Notes under the pieces: generated by a model | Database searches by the model: none | The model's input: the letters and a program-made list of their open reading frames with translations, nothing else | Told to the model about the DNA's origin: nothing | Part shown: one piece after another, positions 23,962 to 34,832 of the stretch | How positions within the stretch are numbered: position 1 is the first letter of the stretch | Layout of the letters: each line of letters begins with the position of its first letter | Program-made: the position numbers and the translations under genes | Assembly (NCBI GenBank): GCA_020161695.1 | Contig: JAIUOO010000008.1 | Location: forward strand, 1-64,000 | DNA from: Pseudomonadota bacterium | Lineage (GTDB): Bacteria > Pseudomonadota > Alphaproteobacteria > Rhizobiales > Phreatobacteraceae | Direction: 5' to 3' | DNA length: 64,000 nucleotides

Positions 23962-24452
23962 TCAGCCGTTGAGGCGCCAGATGGCGATGTTGAGCACGGC
24001 CGCGAAGCTCACCCAGGCTAGATAGGGGATCAGCAGCAGCGACGCCATCCGATCCTTCGTCCATGCCAGCCAGATCGTCGCGGCGATGGCAAGCCAGAGC
24101 ACGCAGACGACCACCGCCGCGGCGCCGATGGCCTGACCGTAGAGGAACACCCAGGACCATGCGGCGTTGAGCCCGAGCTGGGCGATGTAGAGCGAAAGCG
24201 CCGGCTCCTTATCGCGCGCTGGCGACAAGGCCAGCCGCGCGCCCGCCAGAGCCATCATGATGTAGAGAGCACCGTCCAGACCGGAGCGAAGAGCCAGCCC
24301 GGCGGATTGAAGGCAGGCTTTGTCAGTGCGGGATACCAGACGGCAAGGCCATACGAGCTCGCGACGCTGCCCGCAGCGGCGACCGCAAGGTACAAGGCCA
24401 GGAACAGGCCATAGACCGGCAACCCCGCTGCTGTCGCACGCACTCTGTCCAC
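23962..24452 (-). pseudogene. tspO: tspO (TspO/MBR family), frameshifted
   Basis: The N-terminal half is read from GTG 24452 and includes the conserved KPAFNPPGWLFAPVWTVL. After that the frame runs to a stop at 24255 with an alien STS ending. The family continues in another frame as YIMMALAGARLAL, then AQLGLNAAWSWVFLYG and LIPYLAWVSFAAVLN, to the stop at 23962. The junction is a GA/CT dinucleotide run, (AG)3 at 24264-24269. Removing one dinucleotide restores WTVLYIMM in a single frame. TspO is a five-helix membrane protein binding porphyrins. The gene is therefore either inactivated, phase-variable, or affected by a sequencing error. Confidence 0.85.
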
Positions 24453-24683
24453 ACCCTGCTTCCTCTGGCCGTTCGCGATCTATACGATGGACCAACGCTG
24501 CGGGATAAGCCGACGTTCCGTCGATCCGGCGCGGCCCTTGCCTTCGGAACGCGCTCCGCCCGCCATCCGGAACACCGGCCGGCGACGGTCGCGTTTCCGT
24601 TCCGTTCGCACTGGCCGGCGGCTGTGCCATGATCGGGGCAAGTGATTCGCGGATGCCCGCAGCATCCGGAAATGGGTTGAGAG

Positions 24684-26738
24684 ATGGACAATTCGGACCT
24701 GTTCGGTGGCCCCAAGGATTCGGCGAAGGCAGTGCCCCCTGCCCGTGCCGAGGCAGCGCCTGCGCGCGCCGCGCCGAAGGCCGCTCCCAAGGCGGCGGGA
24801 ACGCCGGGCGAACAGGGTTATACCGCCTCCGCCATCGAGGTGCTGGAGGGCCTTGAGCCGGTCCGCCGTCGTCCCGGCATGTATATCGGCGGCACCGACG
24901 AGAAGGCGCTGCACCACCTCTTCGCCGAGGTCATCGACAACGCCATGGACGAGGCGGTCGCCGGGCACGCTACCTGGATCGAGGTGGAACTGTCCTCCGA
25001 CGGCTCGCTGTCGGTCACCGACAACGGCCGTGGCATCCCCGTCGACCCGCACCCGAAATTCCCGGACAAATCCGCCCTCGAAGTGATCATGTGCACGCTG
25101 CACGCGGGCGGAAAGTTCGATTCCAAGGTCTACGAGACGTCCGGCGGCCTGCACGGCGTCGGCGTTTCCGTGGTCAACGCCCTGTCCGTGTCGCTTGAGG
25201 TCGAGGTCGCCCGCGGCCAGATGCTCTATCGGCAGCGCTTCTCGCGCGGCATTCCCCAGACCGGCCTCGAGGAACTCGGCCGGATCCAGAACCGGCGCGG
25301 CACGAAGGTCCGCTTCCTGCCGGACCCGGAGATCTTCAAGGAAACGCACACGTTCAAGCCGGCGCGCCTGTTCAAGATGGCACGCTCGAAGGCCTACCTG
25401 TTCGGCGGCGTCGAGATTCGCTGGTCCTGCGACCCTGAACTGGTCAAAGGCACCGACACGCCCGAGAAGTCCGTGCTGCGCTTTCCCGGCGGCCTCAAGG
25501 ACTATCTGGCCGCGACGCTCGACGGCGCGACCATGGTCCATCCCGACATTTTCGCGGGCAAGCTGGACAAGCAGGGTCACGGCTCGGCCGAATGGGCCAT
25601 CGGCTGGGTCGGCGACCAGGACGGCTTCATCTCGTCCTACTGCAATACCATTCCCACGCCCGACGGCGGCACCCACGAACAGGGCCTGCGCGTCGCCCTG
25701 CTGCGCGGCCTGAAGGATCATGCCGAGCGCACCGGCAACAAGCGCGCGGCGCAGATCACCACCGATGACATCCTGTCCGGCTGCTCGATCATGATGTCGG
25801 TCTTCATCCGCGAGCCGGAATTCCAGGGCCAGACCAAGGACAAGCTGGCGACCGCCGAGGCCGCGCGCATCGTCGAGAACGCCATTCGCGACCCGTTCGA
25901 CCACTGGCTCGCCGGCAACCCGAACCAGGCGAACCGCCTGCTCGACTGGTGCATCGAGCGCGCCGAGGAGCGGCTGCGCCGCCGCGCCGAGAAGGATGTC
26001 AGCCGCAAGACCGCCGTCCGCAAGCTGCGCCTGCCCGGCAAGCTCGCCGACTGCTCGAACACCTCCGCCGCCGGCTCGGAAATCTTCATCGTCGAGGGCG
26101 ATTCCGCCGGCGGATCGGCCAAGCAGGCACGCGACCGGCAGACCCAGGCGATCCTGCCGCTGCGCGGCAAGATCCTCAACGTCGCCTCGGCCGGGCGCGA
26201 CAAGCTCGCGCAGAACCAACAGCTCTCCGATCTCGTCCAGGCGCTCGGCTGCGGCACCGGCTCGCACTATCGCGACGACGATCTGCGCTACGAGCGCGTG
26301 ATCATCATGACCGACGCCGATGTCGACGGCGCCCATATCGCGAGCCTGCTGATCACCTTCTTCTACCGGCAGATGCCGCGTCTGGTGGACCACGGCCATC
26401 TCTATCTCGCCGTGCCCCCGCTCTTCCGCCTGACCCAGGGCGGCAAGACGCTCTATGCCCGCGACGACGCCCACAAGGACGAACTGCTGCGCACCGCCTT
26501 CAAGGGCAACCAGAAGGTCGAGATCGGCCGGTTCAAGGGTCTCGGCGAGATGATGCCGGCCCAGCTCAAGGAGACGACCATGGACAAGAAGGTGCGCACC
26601 CTTCTGCGCGTCCATGTCGTGCCGGAGGAGCGGCCGGAGACCTCGGACAGTGTCGAGCGGCTGATGGGTGTCAAGGCCGAGCCGCGCTTCGCCTTCATCC
26701 AGGAGCGCGCCGAATTCGCGCAGGAACTGGACATCTGA
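24684..26738 (+). CDS. parE: DNA topoisomerase IV subunit B
   Basis: ParE supplies the ATPase of topoisomerase IV, which decatenates replicated chromosomes. The 684-residue protein has a Pro/Ala-rich N-terminal extension (about 45 residues), then the GHKL ATPase ([43 protein letters not shown]), the transducer domain, and the TOPRIM domain ([20 protein letters not shown] and a DADVDGAHI acidic motif). The C-terminal [15 protein letters not shown] motif is typical. The start is ATG 24684. It is divergent from tspO and followed 2 nt after its stop by a small secreted-protein gene. parC is not in this window. Confidence 0.96.
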   Translation: MDNSDLFGGPKDSAKAVPPARAEAAPARAAPKAAPKAAGTPGEQGYTASAIEVLEGLEPVRRRPGMYIGGTDEKALHHLFAEVIDNAMDEAVAGHATWIEVELSSDGSLSVTDNGRGIPVDPHPKFPDKSALEVIMCTLHAGGKFDSKVYETSGGLHGVGVSVVNALSVSLEVEVARGQMLYRQRFSRGIPQTGLEELGRIQNRRGTKVRFLPDPEIFKETHTFKPARLFKMARSKAYLFGGVEIRWSCDPELVKGTDTPEKSVLRFPGGLKDYLAATLDGATMVHPDIFAGKLDKQGHGSAEWAIGWVGDQDGFISSYCNTIPTPDGGTHEQGLRVALLRGLKDHAERTGNKRAAQITTDDILSGCSIMMSVFIREPEFQGQTKDKLATAEAARIVENAIRDPFDHWLAGNPNQANRLLDWCIERAEERLRRRAEKDVSRKTAVRKLRLPGKLADCSNTSAAGSEIFIVEGDSAGGSAKQARDRQTQAILPLRGKILNVASAGRDKLAQNQQLSDLVQALGCGTGSHYRDDDLRYERVIIMTDADVDGAHIASLLITFFYRQMPRLVDHGHLYLAVPPLFRLTQGGKTLYARDDAHKDELLRTAFKGNQKVEIGRFKGLGEMMPAQLKETTMDKKVRTLLRVHVVPEERPETSDSVERLMGVKAEPRFAFIQERAEFAQELDI

Positions 26739-26740
26739 CC

Positions 26741-27193
26741 ATGGCCCGGGCGGCAGCGGCGCTCGTCATGCTTGCCGCGCTTGCGGCAACAACCCCCCTC
26801 ACCGCCCAGTCGCCCGATCCGACGCGCATCCTCTCCGCCATCCCCGGCGAGGTCATGTTCCTGCGCGCCACGGGCCAATGGCGGCAGGGCGATCGGGAGG
26901 GCCCCTCGCGCATCGTGCTCCTCAGGACCAACGCGCCGGACGGCGCCATGCGCCTGTTCGTCCAGTGGCTCGCCGTCGCCGACCAGCGCACCGGCCGGAT
27001 CGGCGTGGTCGCAACGGAAGAGATTCCCGAAGTCTTCGACTGGCGGGTGAAGATCGAGGACTACCGTATAGAGCCCGATGTCGACGGCGCGCGCGTCATG
27101 TTCGACGGCGTCGTGCTGACCAGCGGCCAGAAGCGGCGCTACATGTTGACCATCGGCCCGCCGGGCGAGGTCATGTTCTCCGGCAGCCGTTGA
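26741..27193 (+). CDS. Putative secreted protein, 150 aa
   Basis: A start at ATG 26741, 2 nt after the parE stop, gives a clear signal peptide ([23 protein letters not shown]) with a likely cleavage after the Ala around residue 22. The mature 125 residues are mixed alpha/beta with no cysteine and no recognised catalytic motif. The segment [19 protein letters not shown] may form beta strands. Probably periplasmic. Translational coupling to parE is likely from the spacing, but no functional link is evident. Confidence 0.75.
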   Translation: MARAAAALVMLAALAATTPLTAQSPDPTRILSAIPGEVMFLRATGQWRQGDREGPSRIVLLRTNAPDGAMRLFVQWLAVADQRTGRIGVVATEEIPEVFDWRVKIEDYRIEPDVDGARVMFDGVVLTSGQKRRYMLTIGPPGEVMFSGSR

Positions 27194-27197
27194 CCGG

Positions 27198-27241
27198 AGC
27201 GCTTTCGAGCGAAGTGAGCGCCGGTCCGCTTGCGGAGCGCG
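27198..27241 (+). repeat. Intergenic palindromic repeat, copy C (partial)
   Basis: This segment matches the left half of the repeat found at 41118-41163 and 42475-42521: AGCGCTTTCGAGCGAAGTG is shared exactly with the 42475 copy, and the right half is diverged. It lies between two convergent genes and could contribute to termination. Confidence 0.6.
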
Positions 27242-27277
27242 GCGCGATCAGCACGCAAGACGCGTGAGAGCAACTCG

Positions 27278-27976
27278 TCAGGCCGAGAACCACTCCACCA
27301 GCGCGGCATTGACCGCCTCCGGCCGCTCCAGCGTCGAGAGATGCCCACAATCGGCCACGACCGTCAGCCTCGCGCCCGGGATGGCCTCGGCCATGTCCTC
27401 GGACATGAACGGCGGCGTGATCGCATCCTGATCGCCAACCAGAACCAGTGTCGGGCAGTGGATCGCCTTCAGGCCCGGCTCGAAATTCGGACGTGCGATC
27501 ACCGCCTTCTGCTGGCGGATGAAACGGGCCGGACCAGTCTGGTCGGCCATTCCCCTGACGACGGCCTCGAGTTCCTTGTCGCCAACGCGCTTCAGATGGA
27601 CGAGACGCGGCCAAAGCACGCCATGAATGTCGTCGAACCGGCCGGTCTGGGCCATCTTGATCGCCGCCATGCGGATCTCGGCATCCTCGGGCATGTCGGC
27701 GCTGGCGCGGGTGTCGAGCAGCGCGAGCTTCTGCACTCGCTGCGGCGCCTGCCGCATGACCTCAAGCGCCACATAGCCGCCCATCGACAGACCTGCGAGG
27801 GCGAAACGCGGCGGTGCAGCGGCGAGAAGGCGCGTCGCGATCTCCTCGACGGTGTCGTCGCTGGCATGATCGGCGATGGTGACACCGGCGATGTCCGAGA
27901 GAGCCTCCACCTGCGGCGCGAACAGGTCGGCAGTGCAGTTGAGGCCCGGCACGAGAACGAGAGCGGGTTTGGCCAT
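27278..27976 (-). CDS. Alpha/beta-fold hydrolase
   Basis: The 232-residue protein starts at ATG 27976, where MAKPALVLVPGLNCTADLF gives the first beta strand and oxyanion loop. The nucleophile elbow is GLSMGGY (Ser near residue 78). A late LVLVGDQDAITPP supplies the acidic residue and CGHLSTLERPEAV the histidine. This triad is complete and the family covers esterases, lactonases and C-C hydrolases; the substrate is unknown. It is convergent with the preceding secreted-protein gene and divergent from the RNA helicase gene. Confidence 0.88.
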   Translation of the reverse strand: MAKPALVLVPGLNCTADLFAPQVEALSDIAGVTIADHASDDTVEEIATRLLAAAPPRFALAGLSMGGYVALEVMRQAPQRVQKLALLDTRASADMPEDAEIRMAAIKMAQTGRFDDIHGVLWPRLVHLKRVGDKELEAVVRGMADQTGPARFIRQQKAVIARPNFEPGLKAIHCPTLVLVGDQDAITPPFMSEDMAEAIPGARLTVVADCGHLSTLERPEAVNAALVEWFSA

Positions 27977-28054
27977 GAGGGTGGAATCCTTCACCAATCA
28001 TGCCGAATTCCGCCGAATCGGCCAGTCGCAGAGGGTTCGCACGCCTGTCATTCG

Positions 28055-28082
28055 TTGACAATCGGGGCCGTGAGACTATGTT
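28055..28082 (+). promoter_or_regulatory. Promoter of rhlE-like gene
   Basis: TTGACA (28055-28060) and TATGTT (28077-28082) are 16 bp apart. The expected start near 28089 gives a 5' leader of about 140 nt, long like those of many cold-responsive RNA helicase mRNAs. Confidence 0.6.
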
Positions 28083-28155
28083 GCGCCGCATCGAATGGCT
28101 CGTCCGATGAGCCCTTCGTCATGTCCGTCCGGCCTCGTGGGTTCTAGGGGCCGCT

Positions 28156-28174
28156 GCGCGAAACCGTTTCGCGC
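28156..28174 (+). promoter_or_regulatory. Perfect hairpin in the rhlE leader
   Basis: Eight-bp arms GCGCGAAA and TTTCGCGC close a 3-nt loop within the predicted 5' leader, 56 nt before the start codon. There is no T-tract after it, so it is a structural or regulatory element rather than a terminator. Confidence 0.5.
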
Positions 28175-28230
28175 CGATTGCCTCAAGACATCGTCAGAAG
28201 ACCCCGAGACCTGAAGGATACCCTCCACCC

Positions 28231-29697
<1,467 letters not shown>

Positions 29698-29814
29698 TCT
29701 AACCGGATCGGTCCGAATTTTACCGGGGATAAAGCATTAGCGCGCTACCGTGCCGGTCATCGAGCTCGGAGTGCGTGGAAGCGTGCTCTTCCACGCCAGA
29801 ATCGGCTGCTGCAC

Positions 29815-30879
29815 ATGCAAGAACACAATGACGATGTCGCGCGCAGCCACGGCTTCGGTGACCTTGCCTTTGCCCAGATCAAGGGCCGGCGGCTCGACGC
29901 CATGCCGCGCAACTACGAGGTCTGGTACACCTACGCATCCGGCTACCACGCCGAACTGTCGGACGCGATCAATGTCATCCTGTCCGAACGCGGCGCGATC
30001 ACGCAGGAGCAGCTCGACGGCGTCTATGAGGCTCATCTCTCCCCCAACCGGCTGACCGACAAGATCGACGTCGTCGGCAACCGCGTCATGGACGAGATCG
30101 AGCAGGTCATGGCCATGATCGATTCCGCCGCGGGTCAGGCGTCGGCCTACGGCAACGATCTCGCCGGAGCCTCGGCCCGGCTCGCCGCCGTCGGCACCCC
30201 CGAGGGCGTGCGCACCATCATCGAGACGCTCGTCCGCTCGACGCGCGAGATCGAAGCCAACAACAAGGCACTGGAGCAGCGGCTGAAGGCCTCGCGCAGC
30301 GAGATCCAGCAGTTGCAGGAAAATCTCGATGCGGTCAGGACGGAATCGCTGACCGATCCGCTGACCTCGCTCGGCAACCGCAAATTCTACGATCAGGCCA
30401 TCACCAAGGCCGTCGCGCTCGCCAACAAGAGCGAGCGGCCGCTCTGCCTGCTGGTCAGCGACATCGATCACTTCAAGAAGTTCAACGACACGTTCGGCCA
30501 CCTGACGGGCGATCAGGTGCTGCGTCTCGTCGCGCTGTCGGTGAAGCAGAACGTCAAGACGCAGGATCTCGCCTGCCGCTACGGCGGCGAAGAGTTTGCC
30601 ATTATCCTCCCCGACACGACGCTGCGCGCGGCCGTGACGGTCGCCGAGCACATCCGCCGTTCGGTGATGACCAAGGAACTGATCAAGCGCTCCACCAGCG
30701 AAAATCTCGGCCGCATCACCATTTCGCTCGGCGTCGCCGCCTTCAAGCCCGGAGACACCGTCGCGACGCTCTACGATCGCGCCGATCAGTGCCTCTATTC
30801 GGCGAAGCGCAACGGCCGCAACCGCGTGGTCTGCGAGACCGACCCGGAAGCCGAGATGCTCGACGTCAAGGTCGCCTGA
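29815..30879 (+). CDS. Diguanylate cyclase (GGDEF domain)
   Basis: The 354-residue protein ends in a GGDEF domain (about 180-345) with active motif GGEEF at 257-261, plus SDIDHFKKFNDTFGH, LTDPLTSLGNR and SLGVAAF. It should make cyclic di-GMP. The inhibitory I-site position (248-251) reads KTQD, not RxxD, so product inhibition may be weak. The N-terminal 170 residues are helical, with a coiled coil at about 140-178, but lack membrane helices, so the protein should be cytosolic. The start ATG 29815 has no clear ribosome-binding site. A 9-bp hairpin (29773-29796) lies 18 nt upstream. Confidence 0.92.
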   Translation: MQEHNDDVARSHGFGDLAFAQIKGRRLDAMPRNYEVWYTYASGYHAELSDAINVILSERGAITQEQLDGVYEAHLSPNRLTDKIDVVGNRVMDEIEQVMAMIDSAAGQASAYGNDLAGASARLAAVGTPEGVRTIIETLVRSTREIEANNKALEQRLKASRSEIQQLQENLDAVRTESLTDPLTSLGNRKFYDQAITKAVALANKSERPLCLLVSDIDHFKKFNDTFGHLTGDQVLRLVALSVKQNVKTQDLACRYGGEEFAIILPDTTLRAAVTVAEHIRRSVMTKELIKRSTSENLGRITISLGVAAFKPGDTVATLYDRADQCLYSAKRNGRNRVVCETDPEAEMLDVKVA

Positions 30880-31257
30880 TCAGCGCTCCTGCCTGGGCGC
30901 CTTCGACCTTGAACGCTTCGGCTTGACCGGCGCGCGCCGCGCCGCCTCCCAGGCGATCGCCGCCCATTTCCGCAACTCGTCCTCGTCGTCGAAACAGGCG
31001 TCGGGCATGCGGCGATAGCTCGCCACGATGCGCTCGCCGCTCGCCCGCCCATAGGTGAAGGGCGGCATGCCAGCCGCCTCGAACAGCGGCGTCGTCTCGG
31101 CATCCGCCTTGAGGAACAACCCGGCCTGGATCGCCAGCGCGAAGACGATGCCGTCGCGATAGACGGCATGGCCGGAGAACATCCGCTTGACGGTGACGCG
31201 CGCGAACGGCGCGAACAGATCGATCAGGAAATCCGGATCAAAGGCGGCGTCCGCCAT
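30880..31257 (-). CDS. TfoX N-terminal domain protein
   Basis: The 125-residue protein matches the TfoX/Sxy N-terminal domain: FAPFARVTVKRMFSGHAVYRDGIVFALA near residues 15-43 and FTYGRASGERIVASYRRMP. It ends in a basic tail (KPKRSRSKAPRQER). In Haemophilus and Vibrio TfoX regulates competence; in alphaproteobacteria such single-domain proteins have no settled role. The ATG overlaps the sufA stop (TGATG), so it is translated as the tail of the suf operon. Confidence 0.85.
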   Translation of the reverse strand: MADAAFDPDFLIDLFAPFARVTVKRMFSGHAVYRDGIVFALAIQAGLFLKADAETTPLFEAAGMPPFTYGRASGERIVASYRRMPDACFDDEDELRKWAAIAWEAARRAPVKPKRSRSKAPRQER

Positions 31258-31634
31258 CAGACCGCGCCAAGCGCCTCGGGTCTGGCCGGAGTCAGCGCGA
31301 TGGACTCGCCGCAGCCGCAGGCCGACGTCTGGTTGGGGTTGTTGAACACGAACTTCGAGGCGAGTTTGTCGGTGACGAAGTCCATCTCGGTGCCGAGCAG
31401 GTAAAGCACCGCCTTGGCATCGATGAAAACCTTCACGCCGCGATCCTCGACGACCTCGTCGAACTTCGCCGGAGCCTCGACGAACTCCATCGTATATTCC
31501 ATGCCGGCGCAGCCGCCCTTCTTCACGCCGACCCGCAACCCGGCCTTAGGCGTGTCGGACGAGGCCATGAGGGACTTCACCCTCTCGGCTGCAGCTTCCG
31601 TCAGGCGCATGGCCTGCATCTTCGGCAAGGGCAT
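31257..31634 (-). CDS. sufA: A-type Fe-S carrier SufA
   Basis: The 125-residue HesB/IscA-family protein carries nascent Fe-S clusters from the SufBCD scaffold to apoproteins. The three conserved cysteines are seen in VGVKKGGCAGMEY and in SACGCGES near the C-terminus. I start at ATG 31634 with a GGAG box just upstream; a longer reading exists but lacks one. It is the last suf gene and is coupled to a tfoX-like gene. Confidence 0.95.
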   Translation of the reverse strand: MPLPKMQAMRLTEAAAERVKSLMASSDTPKAGLRVGVKKGGCAGMEYTMEFVEAPAKFDEVVEDRGVKVFIDAKAVLYLLGTEMDFVTDKLASKFVFNNPNQTSACGCGESIALTPARPEALGAV

Positions 31635-31740
31635 GTCGTTCTCCAAAGCGCCCGGGTTCAAGGCCCGGCGTTCAAAGCGTCCGCGCTCAATATAGAGATT
31701 GCTCGTCCCGAGTTAAATGCCCGGTGAATGCCGGCGGCAC

Positions 31741-32112
31741 TCACCACATGTTCAGGGCGACGCGCGCCTCATCCGACATGCGGCTCTGGTCCCACGGCGG
31801 ATCGAAGGTGAGGTTTACCTTGACCTCGGAAATGCCCGGCACGCTGGCCACCGCATTCTCCACCATGCCCGGCAGTTCCGCCGCCGCGGGGCAGGACGGC
31901 GAGGTCAGCGTCATGTCGATGGCGACCTTGCGGGCATCGTCGATATCGACGCGGTAGATCAGGCCGAGTTCGTAGATGTCGGACGGAATCTCGGGATCGT
32001 AGACCGACTTCATGGCCGCGACGATATCGTCGGTCAGTCGGTCGAGCTCTTCCGGCGGAATGGCGTTGGTGTCGCCACCCACGGTGGTGTTGAGGGTCTG
32101 GGTATCGTCCAT
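31741..32112 (-). CDS. sufT: Fe-S assembly protein SufT (MIP18/DUF59)
   Basis: The 123-residue DUF59 protein helps mature Fe-S proteins. Motifs include VYDPEIPSDIYELGLIYRVDI and MTLTSPSCPAAAELPG, with the conserved cysteine in the latter. ATG 32112 is preferred to an upstream in-frame TTG at 32121, which lies too close to the AAGGGA box. It sits between sufS and sufA in the suf operon, the usual place in Hyphomicrobiales. Confidence 0.93.
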   Translation of the reverse strand: MDDTQTLNTTVGGDTNAIPPEELDRLTDDIVAAMKSVYDPEIPSDIYELGLIYRVDIDDARKVAIDMTLTSPSCPAAAELPGMVENAVASVPGISEVKVNLTFDPPWDQSRMSDEARVALNMW

Positions 32113-32219
32113 CGGGGTCAAGGTCCCTTGAGCATGTCCCGCATGGCGGAGGCCGGCGGCATGGCTGGCTCATGCTCGAACAAGAAGATGCATCAAAAAC
32201 CCGCGCCCTCCGGCGCAGG

Positions 32220-33482
32220 TCAGCCGAACATAATTTGGGCCTTCAGGAGGGCTTCCGCAAGGCGATCGACCTCTTCGGTCGTGTTGTAGAGCCCGAACGA
32301 GGCGCGGCAGGTCGAGGTAACGCCGAAGCGCTGCAGGAGCGGCATGGCGCAATGCGTGCCGGCACGCACGGCAACACCGTAACGGTCAATGACGGTCGCC
32401 ACGTCGTGGGCATGGGCGCCCTTCATCTCGAAGGAGACGATGGCGCCCTTGTCCCGGGCATTGCCGAAGATGCGGATCGAATTGATCGCGCCCAGCCGCT
32501 CATGGGCATAACGCACGAGCCTATCCTCATGGGCGCGGATGGCATCGCGGCCGATGGAACGCATGTATTCAACCGCCTCGCCGAGGCCGATGGCCTGGAC
32601 GATGGCCGGCGTTCCCGCCTCGAAACGGTGCGGCGGATCGTTGTAGGTGACCGTGTCGGTCGTCACCACCGAGATCATCTCGCCACCGCCATTGAAGGGC
32701 GGCATGCGGTCGAGATGCTGTTTCTTGCCGTAGAGCACGCCGATGCCTGTCGGGCCGTACACCTTGTGGCCGGTGAAGACGTAGAAATCGGCGTCCAGCG
32801 CCTGCACGTCCACGTCCATGTGGACGCTCGCCTGCGACCCGTCGACCAGCACCGGAATGCCCTTCGCATGGGCCAGCCGGATGCATTCCGCGATGGGCAC
32901 AACCGTCCCAAGCGCGTTCGACATGTGGGTCAGCGCCACCATCTTGACGCGCGGGCCGAGGAGCTTCTCGAACTCGTCGAGGAGGAAATTGCCCTCGTCG
33001 TCGATCGGCGCCCAGACGAGCTTCGCGCCCCGCCGCTCGCGGTGGAAGTGCCACGGCACGATGTTGGAATGGTGTTCCATGATCGAGAGAACGATCTCGT
33101 CGCCCTCCCCGATCACCATGCCGCCGAACGATGCGGCGACGAGATTGATCGCCTCGGACGCATTGCGGGTGAAGATGACCTGATCCACGGAAGGCGCGTT
33201 CAGGAAGGCGCGCACGCTTTCGCGCGCGGCCTCATAGGCCTCCGTCGCGGCATTGGCGAGATAGTGCAGGCCGCGATGGACGTTGGCGTATTCGGTCTCG
33301 TAGGCGCGGGTGATGCGGTCGATCACCGCCTTCGGCTTCTGCGCCGAGGCGGCATTGTCGAGATAGACGAGATCCTTGCCATAGGGCTTCAAGGCGAGCG
33401 CCGGGAAGTCCTGGCGGATGCGCATGACATCGTAGCCGCCATCGGCAACCGCGGGATGCAGGCCGGTCGCGGCCATGGTCAC
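32220..33482 (-). CDS. sufS: Cysteine desulfurase SufS
   Basis: This 420-residue PLP enzyme removes sulfur from cysteine and passes it as a persulfide to the Suf scaffold. The PLP lysine lies in VFTGHKVYGPTG, and the catalytic cysteine in RAGTHCAMPLLQRFG. The N-terminal LDNAASAQKP and IVLSIMEHHSNIVPWH are group II signatures. GTG 33482 overlaps the sufD stop; an ATG 6 nt later is an alternative. No sufE is in the operon, so a sulfur acceptor must come from elsewhere or be bypassed. Confidence 0.96.
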   Translation of the reverse strand: MTMAATGLHPAVADGGYDVMRIRQDFPALALKPYGKDLVYLDNAASAQKPKAVIDRITRAYETEYANVHRGLHYLANAATEAYEAARESVRAFLNAPSVDQVIFTRNASEAINLVAASFGGMVIGEGDEIVLSIMEHHSNIVPWHFHRERRGAKLVWAPIDDEGNFLLDEFEKLLGPRVKMVALTHMSNALGTVVPIAECIRLAHAKGIPVLVDGSQASVHMDVDVQALDADFYVFTGHKVYGPTGIGVLYGKKQHLDRMPPFNGGGEMISVVTTDTVTYNDPPHRFEAGTPAIVQAIGLGEAVEYMRSIGRDAIRAHEDRLVRYAHERLGAINSIRIFGNARDKGAIVSFEMKGAHAHDVATVIDRYGVAVRAGTHCAMPLLQRFGVTSTCRASFGLYNTTEEVDRLAEALLKAQIMFG

Positions 33483-34825
33483 GCCCTCGCCCGCATCCAG
33501 TCGAGGATGGTCGCCAGCATCGCCTCGCGGAGTTCCTCCACGACACCAAGCGGCCCCTCGCCGAAATCCTCGATGGCCTCGCGGGCGAACGCCTCCACCA
33601 GCAGGGCTTCGGCCTCGCCGTGCGGAATGCCGCGCGCCTTGAGGTAGAACATCAGGTCCGGATCGAGCTCGCCGCAGGTGCAGCCATGTCCGCAGGCGAC
33701 GTCGTCGGCGAAAATCTCCAGCTCCGGCTTGTTGTCCATGGCCGGACCTTCGGCGAGCATGATGGTCTGGCTCATCATGCGGCCATCGGTCTTCTGGGCC
33801 ACGGGCTGAACGATGATCTTGCCCTGAAAGACGCCGTGAGCCTCGTTGTCGAGGATGTGCTTGAACAGTTCCTTGCTCTCGCAGTGCGGCACCGCGTGAT
33901 CCATCAGCAGCGAGGTATCGGCGTGCTGCCGCCCGCGCAGCATGGTGACCCCGCGCAGCGTCGCCTTGGAATTCTCTCCGACGAAACGGGTGAACAGCTG
34001 GCTGCGCGAAACGGCGGCGCCGGTGGTCAGCGTCAGCGTGTCGAAATGCGCGCCAGCACCAACGTCGGCGTCGAGGGTGGCGAGATGCAGCGCCTGGTCG
34101 CCCTCGATCTGCCGGCGGCCGTGCTCCAGAGTCGCGCCGTTGCCGACGACGACCTGCAGCGCGACGTTCTTCTGGTAGTCGGTGCCAGCCGGGCCGACAT
34201 GGGTCTCGACGATGCCGGCAGAGGCTCCCTCGCCCACCAGCACGAGGACACGGGCATTGATCAGCCGCGCCTCGCCCGCGGAGGTGATCGAGATGAGGTC
34301 GAGCACGTGGCCGACGTCAGTGCCCGGAGCGATCTCGATGACGAGACCGTCGGTCAGGAAGGCGGCGTTGAGCGCGAAGGCGGCATTGGCCTGCGCCGCG
34401 GCGCTGCCCGCGAGCCGCGCGACGATTTCCGGTCGGCCGACGATAGCGTTCGCAAGCGAGGTCACCTTGACGCCGTCAGGCATCGTGCCGGTGTCGGAAA
34501 GCTCCGGCGAATAGAAGCCGTCGACCATGACCAGCCGGCTGCCGCCGATCCGCGGGATATTGCCAACCGCGACCTTGGCGGCCAGCAGTGTCGACGCATC
34601 GGGCGCTCCTGCCAGCGGCTTCGCCTCGCGCATCATGGCGCGCAGGTCCGTGTACTTCCACTCCTCGACCCGGCGGTGCGGCAGGCCGCTCGCCTCGAAG
34701 CGCGAATAGCCCTGCGCGCGCAGGTCCTCGACCGCAGGCGCGGGCGCGCCGGCGGCACGCAGCGCCGCATAGGCGCTGATCAGCGACTGCTCGGCCGCCG
34801 TGCGGATGGGGGTAACCGCGTTCAT
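33479..34825 (-). CDS. sufD: Fe-S assembly protein SufD
   Basis: SufD pairs with SufB and two SufC in the SufBC2D scaffold complex and is needed for iron acquisition. The 448-residue protein has the N-terminal VEEWKYTDLRAM motif and the beta-helix core ending in CGHGCTCGELDPDLMFYLKARG. ATG 34825 is the first sensible start; a longer reading enters sufC. It begins 7 nt after the sufC stop, and its own stop overlaps the sufS start. Confidence 0.95.
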   Translation of the reverse strand: MNAVTPIRTAAEQSLISAYAALRAAGAPAPAVEDLRAQGYSRFEASGLPHRRVEEWKYTDLRAMMREAKPLAGAPDASTLLAAKVAVGNIPRIGGSRLVMVDGFYSPELSDTGTMPDGVKVTSLANAIVGRPEIVARLAGSAAAQANAAFALNAAFLTDGLVIEIAPGTDVGHVLDLISITSAGEARLINARVLVLVGEGASAGIVETHVGPAGTDYQKNVALQVVVGNGATLEHGRRQIEGDQALHLATLDADVGAGAHFDTLTLTTGAAVSRSQLFTRFVGENSKATLRGVTMLRGRQHADTSLLMDHAVPHCESKELFKHILDNEAHGVFQGKIIVQPVAQKTDGRMMSQTIMLAEGPAMDNKPELEIFADDVACGHGCTCGELDPDLMFYLKARGIPHGEAEALLVEAFAREAIEDFGEGPLGVVEELREAMLATILDWMRARA

Positions 34826-34832
34826 GGCAACC

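Noticed and set aside
23744..23962. Cobalamin riboswitch near the adenosyltransferase gene
   Set aside because: The upstream DNA is occupied by the twin-TM gene and shows no B12-box-like conserved core.
24480..26615. 711-codon frame antisense to parE
   Set aside because: Shadow of parE; no start signal or protein motif.
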